Shown in pieces: positions 1 to 7,039 of a DNA stretch of 23,497 nucleotides. The stretch spans positions 1 through 23,497 of the forward strand of contig JAGUUJ010000012.1 of NCBI GenBank assembly GCA_020063525.1, written 5' to 3'. Position 1 is the stretch's first letter. Each line of letters starts with the position of its first letter. The translations under genes and the position numbers were made by a program. Origin of the DNA: Candidatus Omnitrophota bacterium. GTDB lineage: Bacteria; Omnitrophota; Gorgyraeia; Gygaellales; Profunditerraquicolaceae. The notes under the pieces were generated by a model that saw nothing but the letters and a program-made list of their open reading frames with translations, was not told the origin of the DNA and ran no database searches.

Positions 1-84
1 GGCCAAGGCGCGGCGCATAAACATAGATTGAAATTATTTTAACGGTGAATGTTGGAGGCAAGTTCTAACCTTATCCAATACGCA

Positions 85-116
85 CCATAAAATTTTCATT
101 AATGAAAATTTTATGG
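85..116. repeat. 32-bp perfect palindrome at the tRNA-Ala 3' end
   Basis: The two 16-base halves are exact reverse complements of each other, centred between bases 100 and 101. They can fold into a 14-bp AT-rich stem with a TTAA loop. The right half overlaps the last three bases of the minus-strand tRNA-Ala gene. Its place directly downstream of the tRNA suggests a transcription terminator or processing signal. A clean U-tract after the stem is missing, so the role is uncertain. Confidence 0.6.
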
Positions 117-185
117 AGCTGGAGGGATTTGAACCCTCGGCCCTTTGCATGCCATGCAAATGCTCTCCCTCTGAGCTACAGCCCC
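114..185 (-). tRNA. tRNA-Ala (anticodon GGC)
   Basis: The minus strand folds into a standard 72-nt cloverleaf. The acceptor stem GGGGCTG pairs with CAGCTCC (one G-U), the discriminator is A, the D arm is GCTC/GAGC, the anticodon stem TTTGC/GCAAA encloses loop ATGGCAT with anticodon GGC, and the T arm is GAGGG-TTCAAAT-CCCTC. No CCA is encoded, so it must be added after transcription. The gene points away from the tRNA-Leu on the other strand. Confidence 0.95.
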
Positions 186-197
186 ATAATTATTCTG

Positions 198-226
198 TTG
201 ACCTTTGATATTTTAGAATATAAAAT
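198..226 (+). promoter_or_regulatory. Promoter for tRNA-Leu
   Basis: A sigma70-like -35 box TTGACC (198-203) is separated by 17 bases from a -10 box TAAAAT (221-226). Transcription would start near 233 and give a leader of roughly 67 nt before the tRNA. It overlaps a minus-strand promoter for tRNA-Ala. Confidence 0.55.
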
Positions 227-238
227 AGCTTGCATCAA
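210..238 (-). promoter_or_regulatory. Proximal promoter for tRNA-Ala
   Basis: Read on the minus strand, TTGATG (233-238) and TAAAAT (210-215) are 17 bases apart, with the predicted start close to the tRNA-Ala 5' end. Both boxes lie within or beside the plus-strand tRNA-Leu promoter, so two polymerases would compete for this DNA. Confidence 0.45.
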
Positions 239-262
239 CCCCATTAGAAATGTCTTAGGATA

Positions 263-290
263 ATAATATCATAATTTCTAACGAGGTCAA
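263..290 (-). promoter_or_regulatory. Possible distal promoter for tRNA-Ala
   Basis: On the minus strand TTGACC (285-290) is followed after 16 bases by TATTAT (263-268). It would give a longer leader to tRNA-Ala. It is a second candidate; consensus boxes occur by chance in AT-rich spacers. Confidence 0.35.
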
Positions 291-299
291 CTAAATATT

Positions 300-382
300 G
301 CCGAGGTGGCGGAATGGCTTACGCGGCGGTCTCAAAAACCGTTGAGGGTAACCTCGTGAGGGTTCAACTCCCTCCCTCGGCA
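300..382 (+). tRNA. tRNA-Leu (anticodon CAA)
   Basis: The 83-nt class II tRNA has acceptor stem GCCGAGG/CCTCGGC with A discriminator. The anticodon stem-loop carries CTCAAAA with anticodon CAA. A long variable arm (TGAGGGT AACCTCG region) and a T arm with GGTTCAACTCC follow. No CCA is encoded. It converges on the minus-strand lipoprotein gene that ends at 400. Confidence 0.95.
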
Positions 383-399
383 CTTTAAATTAACTATAC

Positions 400-1047
400 T
401 TAATTATTTTTGGATTGCCTTAAGAGGCTATTCTGGTTAAGGTAGGGCGTTATCACGCGATAAATACGCTTGGCAATTACATTATATCCGTCGGCATTGG
501 GATGGATAAAATCGCTCTTCAGGCGCGGGTTGGTAATTATACCGCTCAATATGCGAGGGATAAATATCGCTCCTTTTTCTCTGGCAAGATTATAAAATGC
601 CGAGCGGTATTGCTTAAGAATCATCTCTGTACTTATATCCACCACCGCTACCATCGCGCCTTGTGCTTGAATTTCGTCTATTATTCCCCTCATATTATTT
701 AAGGTTTCTTCTTGAGGGATTTTTCTTAAGAAATCATTTCCTCCAAATTCAACGATTACCAAAAGCGGATCCCTATCTAATACATCGGATTTAATACGTT
801 TTATTGCCTCTGTAGAAGTATCGCCATCTATGCCTGCATTGATTACCGGAGCGCTGGTCATCTTGGCTAATGCTGAAGGATAGTCTCCTCCTGGTTCAGC
901 CCCATATCCAAAGGTAATACTATCGCCAAAACAAATAATATTCTTACCTTTTGAATTAATGTTTTTAATTTCTTTTCTGGCACAACCTACTAACAGTAGA
1001 ACAATAGAACAGTAGAACAATAGAACTAATAGTTTATTCTTTTTCAT
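400..1047 (-). CDS. Lipoprotein SGNH/GDSL-family esterase (TesA-like)
   Basis: This 215-residue protein is predicted to be a membrane-anchored esterase or lysophospholipase acting in the cell envelope. A lipoprotein signal peptide ends in LLLVGC, with Cys22 as the lipidation site. The SGNH blocks are in order: GDS with nucleophile Ser43, a block II Gly near residue 75, GGND with Asn104, and DFIHP with Asp179 and His182 as the rest of the triad. The length fits the family. The start codon lies 14 bases inside rlmN, so the two are probably co-transcribed. The hydrophobic core of the signal peptide is encoded by a tandem 8-bp repeat, which is odd. The substrate cannot be told from sequence; an acyl-CoA or phospholipid ester is only a family-level guess. 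Confidence 0.85.
   Translation of the reverse strand: MKKNKLLVLLFYCSIVLLLVGCARKEIKNINSKGKNIICFGDSITFGYGAEPGGDYPSALAKMTSAPVINAGIDGDTSTEAIKRIKSDVLDRDPLLVIVEFGGNDFLRKIPQEETLNNMRGIIDEIQAQGAMVAVVDISTEMILKQYRSAFYNLAREKGAIFIPRILSGIITNPRLKSDFIHPNADGYNVIAKRIYRVITPYLNQNSLLRQSKNN
992..1023. repeat. 8-bp tandem repeat (four units) in a signal-peptide coding region
   Basis: Four back-to-back 8-mers alternate AACAGTAG and AACAATAG, which is also two copies of a 16-bp unit, followed by a degenerate fifth. The array lies inside the lipoprotein gene and encodes its hydrophobic signal core. Eight is not a multiple of three, so gain or loss of one unit would shift the frame. Confidence 0.9.
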
Positions 1048-2062
1048 AATGCAATCTTAATTGCCCGCAGGCTGCTTCGATATCCTCCCCGCGCGGCCTT
1101 CTTAGAGTAACATTTATCCCGGATTTTAAGAGATAATCCCTGAATAATAAAATCTCTGACTTCTCGGGTGGTTGTGCCTTGAGTTCTTTTATAATATTAC
1201 AAGGGATAAGATTAACCTTACAATTCAGGCTCATTAATATTTTACTTAATTTTAGCGCATTTTGCAATCCGGAATTTATATCCTTGATTAAAACATACTC
1301 AAAGGTGAGCTGGCGGTTTGTCTTGCTGATATATTCGCGGCAGGCAGTGATTAAATCTTTTAAAGGGTAAATTTTGTTTACAGGCATAAGCCTTGACCGG
1401 ATATTATCATCCGCAGCGTGCAATGATACGGATAACTCTATCTGTAAGCCTTCACCCGATAGTTTCTTAATCGCGGGAATGATGCCGGAGGTTGAGATAG
1501 TAATTCTTCTGGCGCCGATATTAAAGGTATGCGGTGAATTTATAATGCGTATTGCCTTGACCACGTTATCATAATTATCCAAGGGTTCGCCGATGCCCAT
1601 AAATACAATATGAGTGAGTTTCTTGCCTAGAGAGTTATTCTTTAAATACAATACTTCTTCGAGCATCTCTGGATTCGTCAGGTTTCTTTTAAAACCTAAC
1701 ATGCCGCTTGCGCAAAAACGGCAAGCAAACTTACATCCAACTTGCGTAGAGATACAACCCGTAATCCTTTTCTCTGTAGGAATAATAACGGCTTCAATAG
1801 AATTATTATCTTTTAATTCAAAGAGGAATTTCTCTGTGCCGTCATACGATTTAATCCTTTTAATTAAGTTTAAGCTTAATATATAAAAGTTTCCCTTCAG
1901 GCGCAACCTTAAGTCCGAAGGCAAATCGCTCATCACATCAAAATCCGTAACTCCTTTTTTATATACCCAGGCAAAAATCTGACGCGCATGGAAAGGCCTC
2001 TCGCCCCAGCCTGTTAAAATCTCTTCCAATTCTTTTAAATCCAGGTCTTTGATATCCTTCAT
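1034..2062 (-). CDS. rlmN: 23S rRNA (adenine-2503-C2)-methyltransferase RlmN
   Basis: This radical SAM enzyme methylates C2 of A2503 in 23S rRNA, and also A37 of some tRNAs, in the cytoplasm. With the ATG at 2062 it has 342 residues, normal for the family. The [4Fe-4S] motif CxxxCxxC is at Cys110, Cys114 and Cys117. The two cysteines of the ping-pong methyl transfer are seen at Cys103 (TGCIS) and Cys332 (AACGQL). The GIGEPLDN motif is present near residue 160. A TTG at 2065 directly before the ATG is a possible alternative start. There is no clear ribosome-binding site, and an extended -10 box lies only about 10 bases upstream. It overlaps the downstream lipoprotein gene by 14 bases. Confidence 0.95.
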   Translation of the reverse strand: MKDIKDLDLKELEEILTGWGERPFHARQIFAWVYKKGVTDFDVMSDLPSDLRLRLKGNFYILSLNLIKRIKSYDGTEKFLFELKDNNSIEAVIIPTEKRITGCISTQVGCKFACRFCASGMLGFKRNLTNPEMLEEVLYLKNNSLGKKLTHIVFMGIGEPLDNYDNVVKAIRIINSPHTFNIGARRITISTSGIIPAIKKLSGEGLQIELSVSLHAADDNIRSRLMPVNKIYPLKDLITACREYISKTNRQLTFEYVLIKDINSGLQNALKLSKILMSLNCKVNLIPCNIIKELKAQPPEKSEILLFRDYLLKSGINVTLRRPRGEDIEAACGQLRLHYEKE

Positions 2063-2072
2063 CAAATTAGAT

Positions 2073-2081
2073 ATTATACCA
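2073..2081 (-). promoter_or_regulatory. Possible extended -10 promoter of rlmN
   Basis: On the minus strand a TGGTATAAT element (extended -10 type) sits just after the terminator-like hairpin and about 10 bases before the rlmN ATG. Transcription would begin almost at the start codon, giving a leaderless or near-leaderless mRNA. That would fit the missing ribosome-binding site. No good -35 box is seen. Confidence 0.4.
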
Positions 2082-2086
2082 TAAAA

Positions 2087-2128
2087 ATAAAAGGGGACAT
2101 CCTTTAAGAAAATGGTGTCCCCTTTTAT
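2087..2128 (-). terminator. Hairpin with GGGGACA stem, likely terminator of the large operon
   Basis: The arms 2087-2102 and 2114-2128 are reverse complements apart from one bulged base, around an 11-base loop. The stem has a GGGGACA/TGTCCCC core. On the minus strand the right arm ends in a T-rich stretch, as in intrinsic terminators. It lies 16 bases after the acyl-CoA ligase stop. A half-copy of the same GGGGACA sequence occurs at 11104-11120, so it may also belong to a dispersed repeat family. Confidence 0.65.
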
Positions 2129-2143
2129 TAGATTTATAAGGGC

Positions 2144-3646
2144 CTAGGATTCGCTCCTTAAGCTTTCCTTATCAATCTTTCCTACCCTGTTTTTAGGTAG
2201 CTCGCTCATAAATTGAAAATAATGGGGAATCTTAAAATGTGCTAAATGCTGGCGGCAGAAATAACGCAGTTCTTCTTCGCTAAGACTTGAGCCTTCCTTT
2301 AAGACCACAAATGCCTTAGGCACTTCCCCTCGCAATTTATCCGGCACGCCAATAGCTGCTACTTCAGCAATATCAGGGTGTTTGTGTATGGCGGCTTCTA
2401 TCTCCGGCTCAAAAACAATCTCCCCGCCAACTTTAATCATCTCTTTAATTCTCCCTACTATATAAAGGTAGCCCTCGCTGTCAAACCTTCCCAAATCTCC
2501 TGTATGAAACCAGCCATTGCGCATTGCCAAAGCTGTAGCTTCCGGGTCTTTGTAATAACCATCGGTAACTACCCAGCCTCTTACCGCTATTTCACCTACC
2601 GCGCCTGAAGGCAATTCTTTATCCTCGTCATCGAATATCTTTACTTCTATCCATGGAGCAGCCTTTCCTACGCTCTCAAGTTTCTTTGAACCCATAGGAA
2701 TGACGGTAGTAGGGGCATTGGTCTCAGTCAAGCCCCAACCATGAAGGAGATGCGCCCGCGGGCAATACTGATAGAATCTACGCAAGGCATCAGGTGAACT
2801 GGGCGCGCCAAAGATAACCATCCAGCGCACGCTTGACAAATCATAGCTTTCAAATTCTTTTAATTGCAAAAGCGCATAATACATCGAGGGCACAATCCAG
2901 AAACAAGTTATCCGGTATTGTTGGATATTCTTTAAAAATTCTACGGGTATAAAACGGTCCATCAGGACAACTGTAAGGCCGAATGTAATACAGTTCTGAA
3001 GATAGATTAATCCTCCTATATGCGAAAAGGGAAGCGCGCATAAAACGATATCTTTGTCATTAAAGTCGACAAAGTGAGTCATCGCTTTAGGGGGTGCATC
3101 TAATTGCAAATAATTTATTAAAACTCCCTTGGGCCTACCTGTTGTGCCTGAGGTATAGAAAATAATCCCGTAGTCTTTATCCTGGGCCTTGACCTCAGGA
3201 AATTTGTCTTTCCCTTTTTCTAATATTTGCTCAAAAGATAAAAATCCCTCCACCTCTTCGTGGCAGATAATGATATTCTTAAGGCCCGGGCATTTTTCTT
3301 TGAGTCCCGTTAATGAAATATTTGCTTTGGGCTTGGCAATCAATATCTTTGCTTCGGAATGGGATATGCAGGATATGAGTTCATCTTCGGTTAACATAAA
3401 ATCCAGAGGCACTGCAGTTGCACCGCAACACCATATAGCCAGATAACTATAGATGTATTCTGGCCAGTTAGGAAGATAAATGGCAACCTTGTCGCCTTTT
3501 TTTATACCTAAATTTCTTAGACTATCTGCGAGACAAAAAGAATAATCCCTTAATTGGCTAAAGGTTATGGTTTGGTCTTTAAAAATAAAGGCGGGTTTGC
3601 GGGAAAATTCCTTTGCTCTTGTCTCTAGAAATTCCGCGACATACAT
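2144..3646 (-). CDS. AMP-forming acyl-CoA synthetase (acyl-activating enzyme)
   Basis: This 500-residue cytoplasmic enzyme should adenylate a carboxylic acid with ATP and transfer it to CoA. The family signatures are complete: TSGTTGRPKG (165-174), GWGLTETN (303-310), TGDLGR with ribose-binding Asp384, the hinge GRIKEMIKVGGE (398-409), and catalytic Lys490 in NRVGKIDK. The N-terminal domain spans about 1-395 and the mobile C-terminal domain 396-500. The acid specificity cannot be read from sequence. It is the last gene of the operon, 19 bases after an aldehyde dehydrogenase. The pair would turn an aldehyde into an acid and then an acyl-CoA. A role in supplying a starter unit to the polyketide synthase upstream is possible but only inferred. 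Confidence 0.88.
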   Translation of the reverse strand: MYVAEFLETRAKEFSRKPAFIFKDQTITFSQLRDYSFCLADSLRNLGIKKGDKVAIYLPNWPEYIYSYLAIWCCGATAVPLDFMLTEDELISCISHSEAKILIAKPKANISLTGLKEKCPGLKNIIICHEEVEGFLSFEQILEKGKDKFPEVKAQDKDYGIIFYTSGTTGRPKGVLINYLQLDAPPKAMTHFVDFNDKDIVLCALPFSHIGGLIYLQNCITFGLTVVLMDRFIPVEFLKNIQQYRITCFWIVPSMYYALLQLKEFESYDLSSVRWMVIFGAPSSPDALRRFYQYCPRAHLLHGWGLTETNAPTTVIPMGSKKLESVGKAAPWIEVKIFDDEDKELPSGAVGEIAVRGWVVTDGYYKDPEATALAMRNGWFHTGDLGRFDSEGYLYIVGRIKEMIKVGGEIVFEPEIEAAIHKHPDIAEVAAIGVPDKLRGEVPKAFVVLKEGSSLSEEELRYFCRQHLAHFKIPHYFQFMSELPKNRVGKIDKESLRSES

Positions 3647-3665
3647 ATTTATCGGGATAGATTAC

Positions 3666-5099
3666 TCAAAATCCGTACCAATAGTTAACTAAAGGTTTGG
3701 AATCTTTTGTTTTATCTATAATTATATTCTTAAGGCGGGTATATTCTAGGAAACCGTCCTTGCCCAATTCCTTGCCAAATCCGCTTTGCTTAAATCCGCC
3801 GTATGGAACCTCATTATAAAACATACCATAGGTATTAATCCAGATTATCCCCGCATTAATTTTACCTGCTAAATCTTGAGCCAAAGCATCATCCCTAGTC
3901 CAGATAGAGCTTGCCAGAGCAAAATCGCTCATATTGGCTAGTGCAATTACTTCGTCTAAAGTGGAAAATTTATTCACGCAAACCACCGGCCCAAAAATTT
4001 CTTCCTGAAAAATGCCCATTTCAGGAGAAACTTCAGAAAATACAGTTGGCTCAAAGAAAAAACCATTCTTCAGCCTTGGATCGTCAGGGATTTTACCTCC
4101 GCAGAGTAATTTTGCGCCTTGATGTTTTGCTTTTTCTACATATTCAAGGACTCTTTTGCGCTGCTCATCGGAAATCAAAGGGCCCATCTGTGTTTCATAG
4201 CCGAGACTATCACCTAATTTAATACGTTTTACTTTCTCTGTAAAATCATTGATGAATTTATCATATACATCATCCTTAACAAAGATGCGCGACATGGCTG
4301 TGCACATCTGGCCCTGATTTAAAAATATGGAGCACAGGGAACCATTTACCGCTAACTCTAAATCCGCATCTTTTAAGATTAAACTTGCAGATTTACCGCC
4401 TAATTCCATAATCAACTTCTTTACATTTTTTGAGGCGTACTCAATAATTTGTTTACCTGTGGCATTGCTTCCGGTAAAAGAAATCATATCCACGCGTTTA
4501 TCCGAACACAAGGCTTCACCTAAGCCTGCACCGCTTCCGTTAATAATATTAACCACTCCTTTAGGCAAATCAGCTTCCTGAATAATTTTAGCTAATTCTA
4601 ACGCTGTCAACGGCGTTAAACTGGAAGGCTTTAAAACAACTGTATTGCCGCAAGCTAATGCAGCTGCCAACTTCCATGAGGCAATTAACAAGGGATAATT
4701 CCAGGGAACAATTAGTACTACCACGCCTTGGGGTTCGCGTAGAAGTTGACAATGCGCATCTTGTAATTTTAAGGTATCGGGCCCTAAGTATTTTTCTAAG
4801 TTATTGGCAAAAAATTCAAATGTTTTTGCCGAAGACGGTATATCCATAAAGGTTGATTCTTTAATCGGCTTACCTGTATTCAATGATTCTAATTTAGCCA
4901 AATCTCCTGCCTTATCCAAAATCCCCTGAGATATCTTTAGAAGAAAATTTTTACGTTCTTTCAAAGAAATTGCCGGCCACGTCCCTTTATCAAAGGCAAC
5001 TCGAGCAGAACTTATTGCCGACTCTACTTCTTTTTTGCCGGCAAGCTCTAACTCCGTAATAACCTCGTCTGTAGAAGGATTGATTATTTTCTGCTTCAT
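3666..5099 (-). CDS. NAD(P)-dependent aldehyde dehydrogenase
   Basis: This 477-residue enzyme should oxidise an aldehyde to a carboxylic acid. The Rossmann and catalytic domains are intact: PWNYP with oxyanion Asn134, KPSS with Lys157, FTGSNATGK as the nucleotide-binding turn (208-216), MELGGKS with general base Glu232, and nucleophile Cys266 in NQGQMC. It overlaps the aldolase gene by an ATGA junction. This tight coupling suggests that its substrate is the aldehyde released by that aldolase. The overall look is of the betaine-aldehyde/succinate-semialdehyde dehydrogenase superfamily; the specific substrate is unknown. No unusual residues are seen. Confidence 0.9.
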   Translation of the reverse strand: MKQKIINPSTDEVITELELAGKKEVESAISSARVAFDKGTWPAISLKERKNFLLKISQGILDKAGDLAKLESLNTGKPIKESTFMDIPSSAKTFEFFANNLEKYLGPDTLKLQDAHCQLLREPQGVVVLIVPWNYPLLIASWKLAAALACGNTVVLKPSSLTPLTALELAKIIQEADLPKGVVNIINGSGAGLGEALCSDKRVDMISFTGSNATGKQIIEYASKNVKKLIMELGGKSASLILKDADLELAVNGSLCSIFLNQGQMCTAMSRIFVKDDVYDKFINDFTEKVKRIKLGDSLGYETQMGPLISDEQRKRVLEYVEKAKHQGAKLLCGGKIPDDPRLKNGFFFEPTVFSEVSPEMGIFQEEIFGPVVCVNKFSTLDEVIALANMSDFALASSIWTRDDALAQDLAGKINAGIIWINTYGMFYNEVPYGGFKQSGFGKELGKDGFLEYTRLKNIIIDKTKDSKPLVNYWYGF

Positions 5100-6097
5100 T
5101 TGATTTTAACCTGTTTAAACAACTCAAATAGCCGGCTAAAGGGCACATACCAGCGCGAAAGTTTTCCTAAATCTCCTTTTAGTTTCATTTTCCCCTGTGT
5201 GGTTGCCACAAAGGGGTCGAGCTTACCCAGAAATATTAATTCCCAAACGTGGTGCGGCGCAGAAATTACAAAAGGCGTATCTTCATCAAATTCTAATTTT
5301 GTGATTTTGCCTTTCTCAAAGATAAATTTATAGGCCGAGTTTGCCCCGTCAAGCTTAATCGCAAGTTTTAAAGTTAAATCCGAATCCTTGCCTTTTTCTG
5401 CAATGAATTCGTCTTGATTAACCAGATCCACGAGCTTTTGTATGTGTTCGCGCGAGAACATCTCAAAAGCAGTATCCTTTTCGCTTAAACTTTCCTTGAG
5501 TTGTTTATCAAACTCATCAAGCATCCCTTTATTAAATAGCCTCGCGATACCCGCTACCCTTACTGCCTCTTCTAAAGTATCGATTAAATATAATGCCTCT
5601 ATAAAGTTTTCGCCTATTGCCACTACTCCGTGATTCTTAATCACGGCCAGATTATTTATCTTTAAGGCATCTATTACCAATTCCGGTTTAGTGATGCTCG
5701 GTGTCTCCTGCTCTACGACGGGCACATCTCCCAGATAAAGTTTTGATTCAAAGGTTAACACTTTCAGGTTGGAATATACCGAAAAATAACCGTTAATCAA
5801 AGGCGGGTGGCAATGAATGATGGTTTTTGGGGTGAAGGTTTTATAAATTAAACTGTGCAGAGGGAATTCTGTGCTTAATTTCTTACCGGCAGCATCTGTA
5901 TCTTTTGTCAAATCAACCTGAATAATATCTTCGGCTTTTAAATCGCCCAAAGAACTACCCGTAGCAGTAATAAGAATATTATTCTCATCAATTCTGGAGC
6001 TCAGGTTTCCTGACCTGGCCACGACGAGGCGCTGCTCCTTTAGCCTCTTACCTATTTTAATGAGCTCTTCTCTTAAAATGTTTTCTCTCTCAGCCAT
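5096..6097 (-). CDS. Class II aldolase fused to a C-terminal SCP2 sterol-carrier-like domain
   Basis: Residues 1 to about 200 form a class II aldolase/adducin domain. It has RSGNLSSR for the phosphate-binding region, catalytic Glu77 in LSTEFPLH, zinc ligands His95 and His97 in IIHCHPP, and His156 in KNHG. In this family such enzymes cleave fuculose-1-P or 5-deoxyribulose-1-P to DHAP and an aldehyde. Residues of about 215-333 look like an SCP2 lipid-binding domain: alternating strands, then ISAPHHVWELIFLGKLDP and QGKMKLKGDLGKLSR. The fusion is unusual and suggests a hydrophobic substrate or product. The ATG at 6097 lies 5 bases after the mtnA-like stop; a TTG at 6106 that overlaps that stop is an alternative start. 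Domain assignments are by eye. Confidence 0.82.
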   Translation of the reverse strand: MAERENILREELIKIGKRLKEQRLVVARSGNLSSRIDENNILITATGSSLGDLKAEDIIQVDLTKDTDAAGKKLSTEFPLHSLIYKTFTPKTIIHCHPPLINGYFSVYSNLKVLTFESKLYLGDVPVVEQETPSITKPELVIDALKINNLAVIKNHGVVAIGENFIEALYLIDTLEEAVRVAGIARLFNKGMLDEFDKQLKESLSEKDTAFEMFSREHIQKLVDLVNQDEFIAEKGKDSDLTLKLAIKLDGANSAYKFIFEKGKITKLEFDEDTPFVISAPHHVWELIFLGKLDPFVATTQGKMKLKGDLGKLSRWYVPFSRLFELFKQVKIK

Positions 6098-6102
6098 AAA
6101 GA

Positions 6103-7038
6103 TCAAATTTCTAAATAAATATGTTTTGTAATCAAACTATTTGGAGTGATATCAAAAGCAGGATAATAACCTTCGACGCCTGCCGGGGCAATACGCATGC
6201 CTTTAAATTCTAATAATTCTTCTTCCGGCCTTATTTCTATTTTAATGTCTCTGCCGCTTTTAACTTTTGATGCCGGAGGGCATAAAACATAGAAGGGGAT
6301 ATGAAAATGCTTTGCTAAAAGGGCTATCTGATAAGTACCGATTTTATTGGCGATATCGCCGTTTTGGGCAAGATGATCTCCGCCGACAATAACTTTATTA
6401 ATTTTGCCTTCTGACATTACCTGCGCAACCATATTATCAGCAATTATAGTAACCGGAAATCCCGCGCGTTTCAGTTCCCAGGCTGTTAAACGCGCTCCCT
6501 GTAGATAGGGCCTGGTTTCCGTTGCAAAGAAACTAATATGTTTTTTATCCTTAAGGCAAGACTCAGCAATCAAAGGCATCAGCCCGCTGACATTACAATG
6601 GGTAAGAATTGCATCTTTATCTTTAATCAATTTACTTGCCGCCCCTGCCTGCCGGATACGTTTATTTTTAAGCATTTCTAAGAATCCCAGAATATTTTCT
6701 TCCAAGGGTTCGTTTTTTGCTACCCAACCCAAAACCATATCGGTTAATATTTTAAAAGGCAAAGTCGGACGAGCAGCATTAATTGTCTTGGCTACCTTAG
6801 CTAAAACAGGAAAAATATCTTTTTTATTTTTATTTTTTCTGAACTCAAGAAGGAAGGTATACATAACCAAAAGCACCTGGCCTACTGCCCGTGTCTTCAT
6901 ATTCTCTATCGCTGTGCACGCTTCCTGGTAATTCCTAGCTTTAAGATAAGTTAAATTCTTGGGCAAGGCAGTTTCATCTAGGATATAAATAATATTATTC
7001 TTAAACTTAATTGGCCAAAATAATGGTGAAAATTTCAT
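6103..7038 (-). CDS. MtnA/eIF2B-like aldose-1-phosphate isomerase
   Basis: This 311-residue protein belongs to the S-methyl-5-thioribose-1-phosphate isomerase family, which converts a 5-substituted ribose-1-phosphate to the ribulose-1-phosphate. Catalytic Cys148 (THCN) and Asp221 (VGGDHLAQNGD) are present, as are ETRPYLQGARLTAWEL and ADNMVAQVM. The C-terminal PAFDITPNSLI signature is also kept. The usual N-terminal RGAPAIG loop is shortened to TRAVG and the HCNTGALAT stretch reads HCNVSGLMP, so it is a divergent member. It sits 1 base after a nucleoside phosphorylase and overlaps or abuts the aldolase. That is the exact order of the 5'-deoxyadenosine/MTA DHAP shunt. A generic eIF2B-like sugar-phosphate isomerase is the alternative. 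Confidence 0.82.
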   Translation of the reverse strand: MKFSPLFWPIKFKNNIIYILDETALPKNLTYLKARNYQEACTAIENMKTRAVGQVLLVMYTFLLEFRKNKNKKDIFPVLAKVAKTINAARPTLPFKILTDMVLGWVAKNEPLEENILGFLEMLKNKRIRQAGAASKLIKDKDAILTHCNVSGLMPLIAESCLKDKKHISFFATETRPYLQGARLTAWELKRAGFPVTIIADNMVAQVMSEGKINKVIVGGDHLAQNGDIANKIGTYQIALLAKHFHIPFYVLCPPASKVKSGRDIKIEIRPEEELLEFKGMRIAPAGVEGYYPAFDITPNSLITKHIYLEI

Positions 7039-7039
7039 T

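Noticed and set aside
1..42. Possible end of a plus-strand gene entering from the left edge
   Set aside because: Three frames stay open for only a few codons before stopping (at 18-20, 28-30 and 40-42) and none shows a recognisable C-terminus, so no frame can be chosen.
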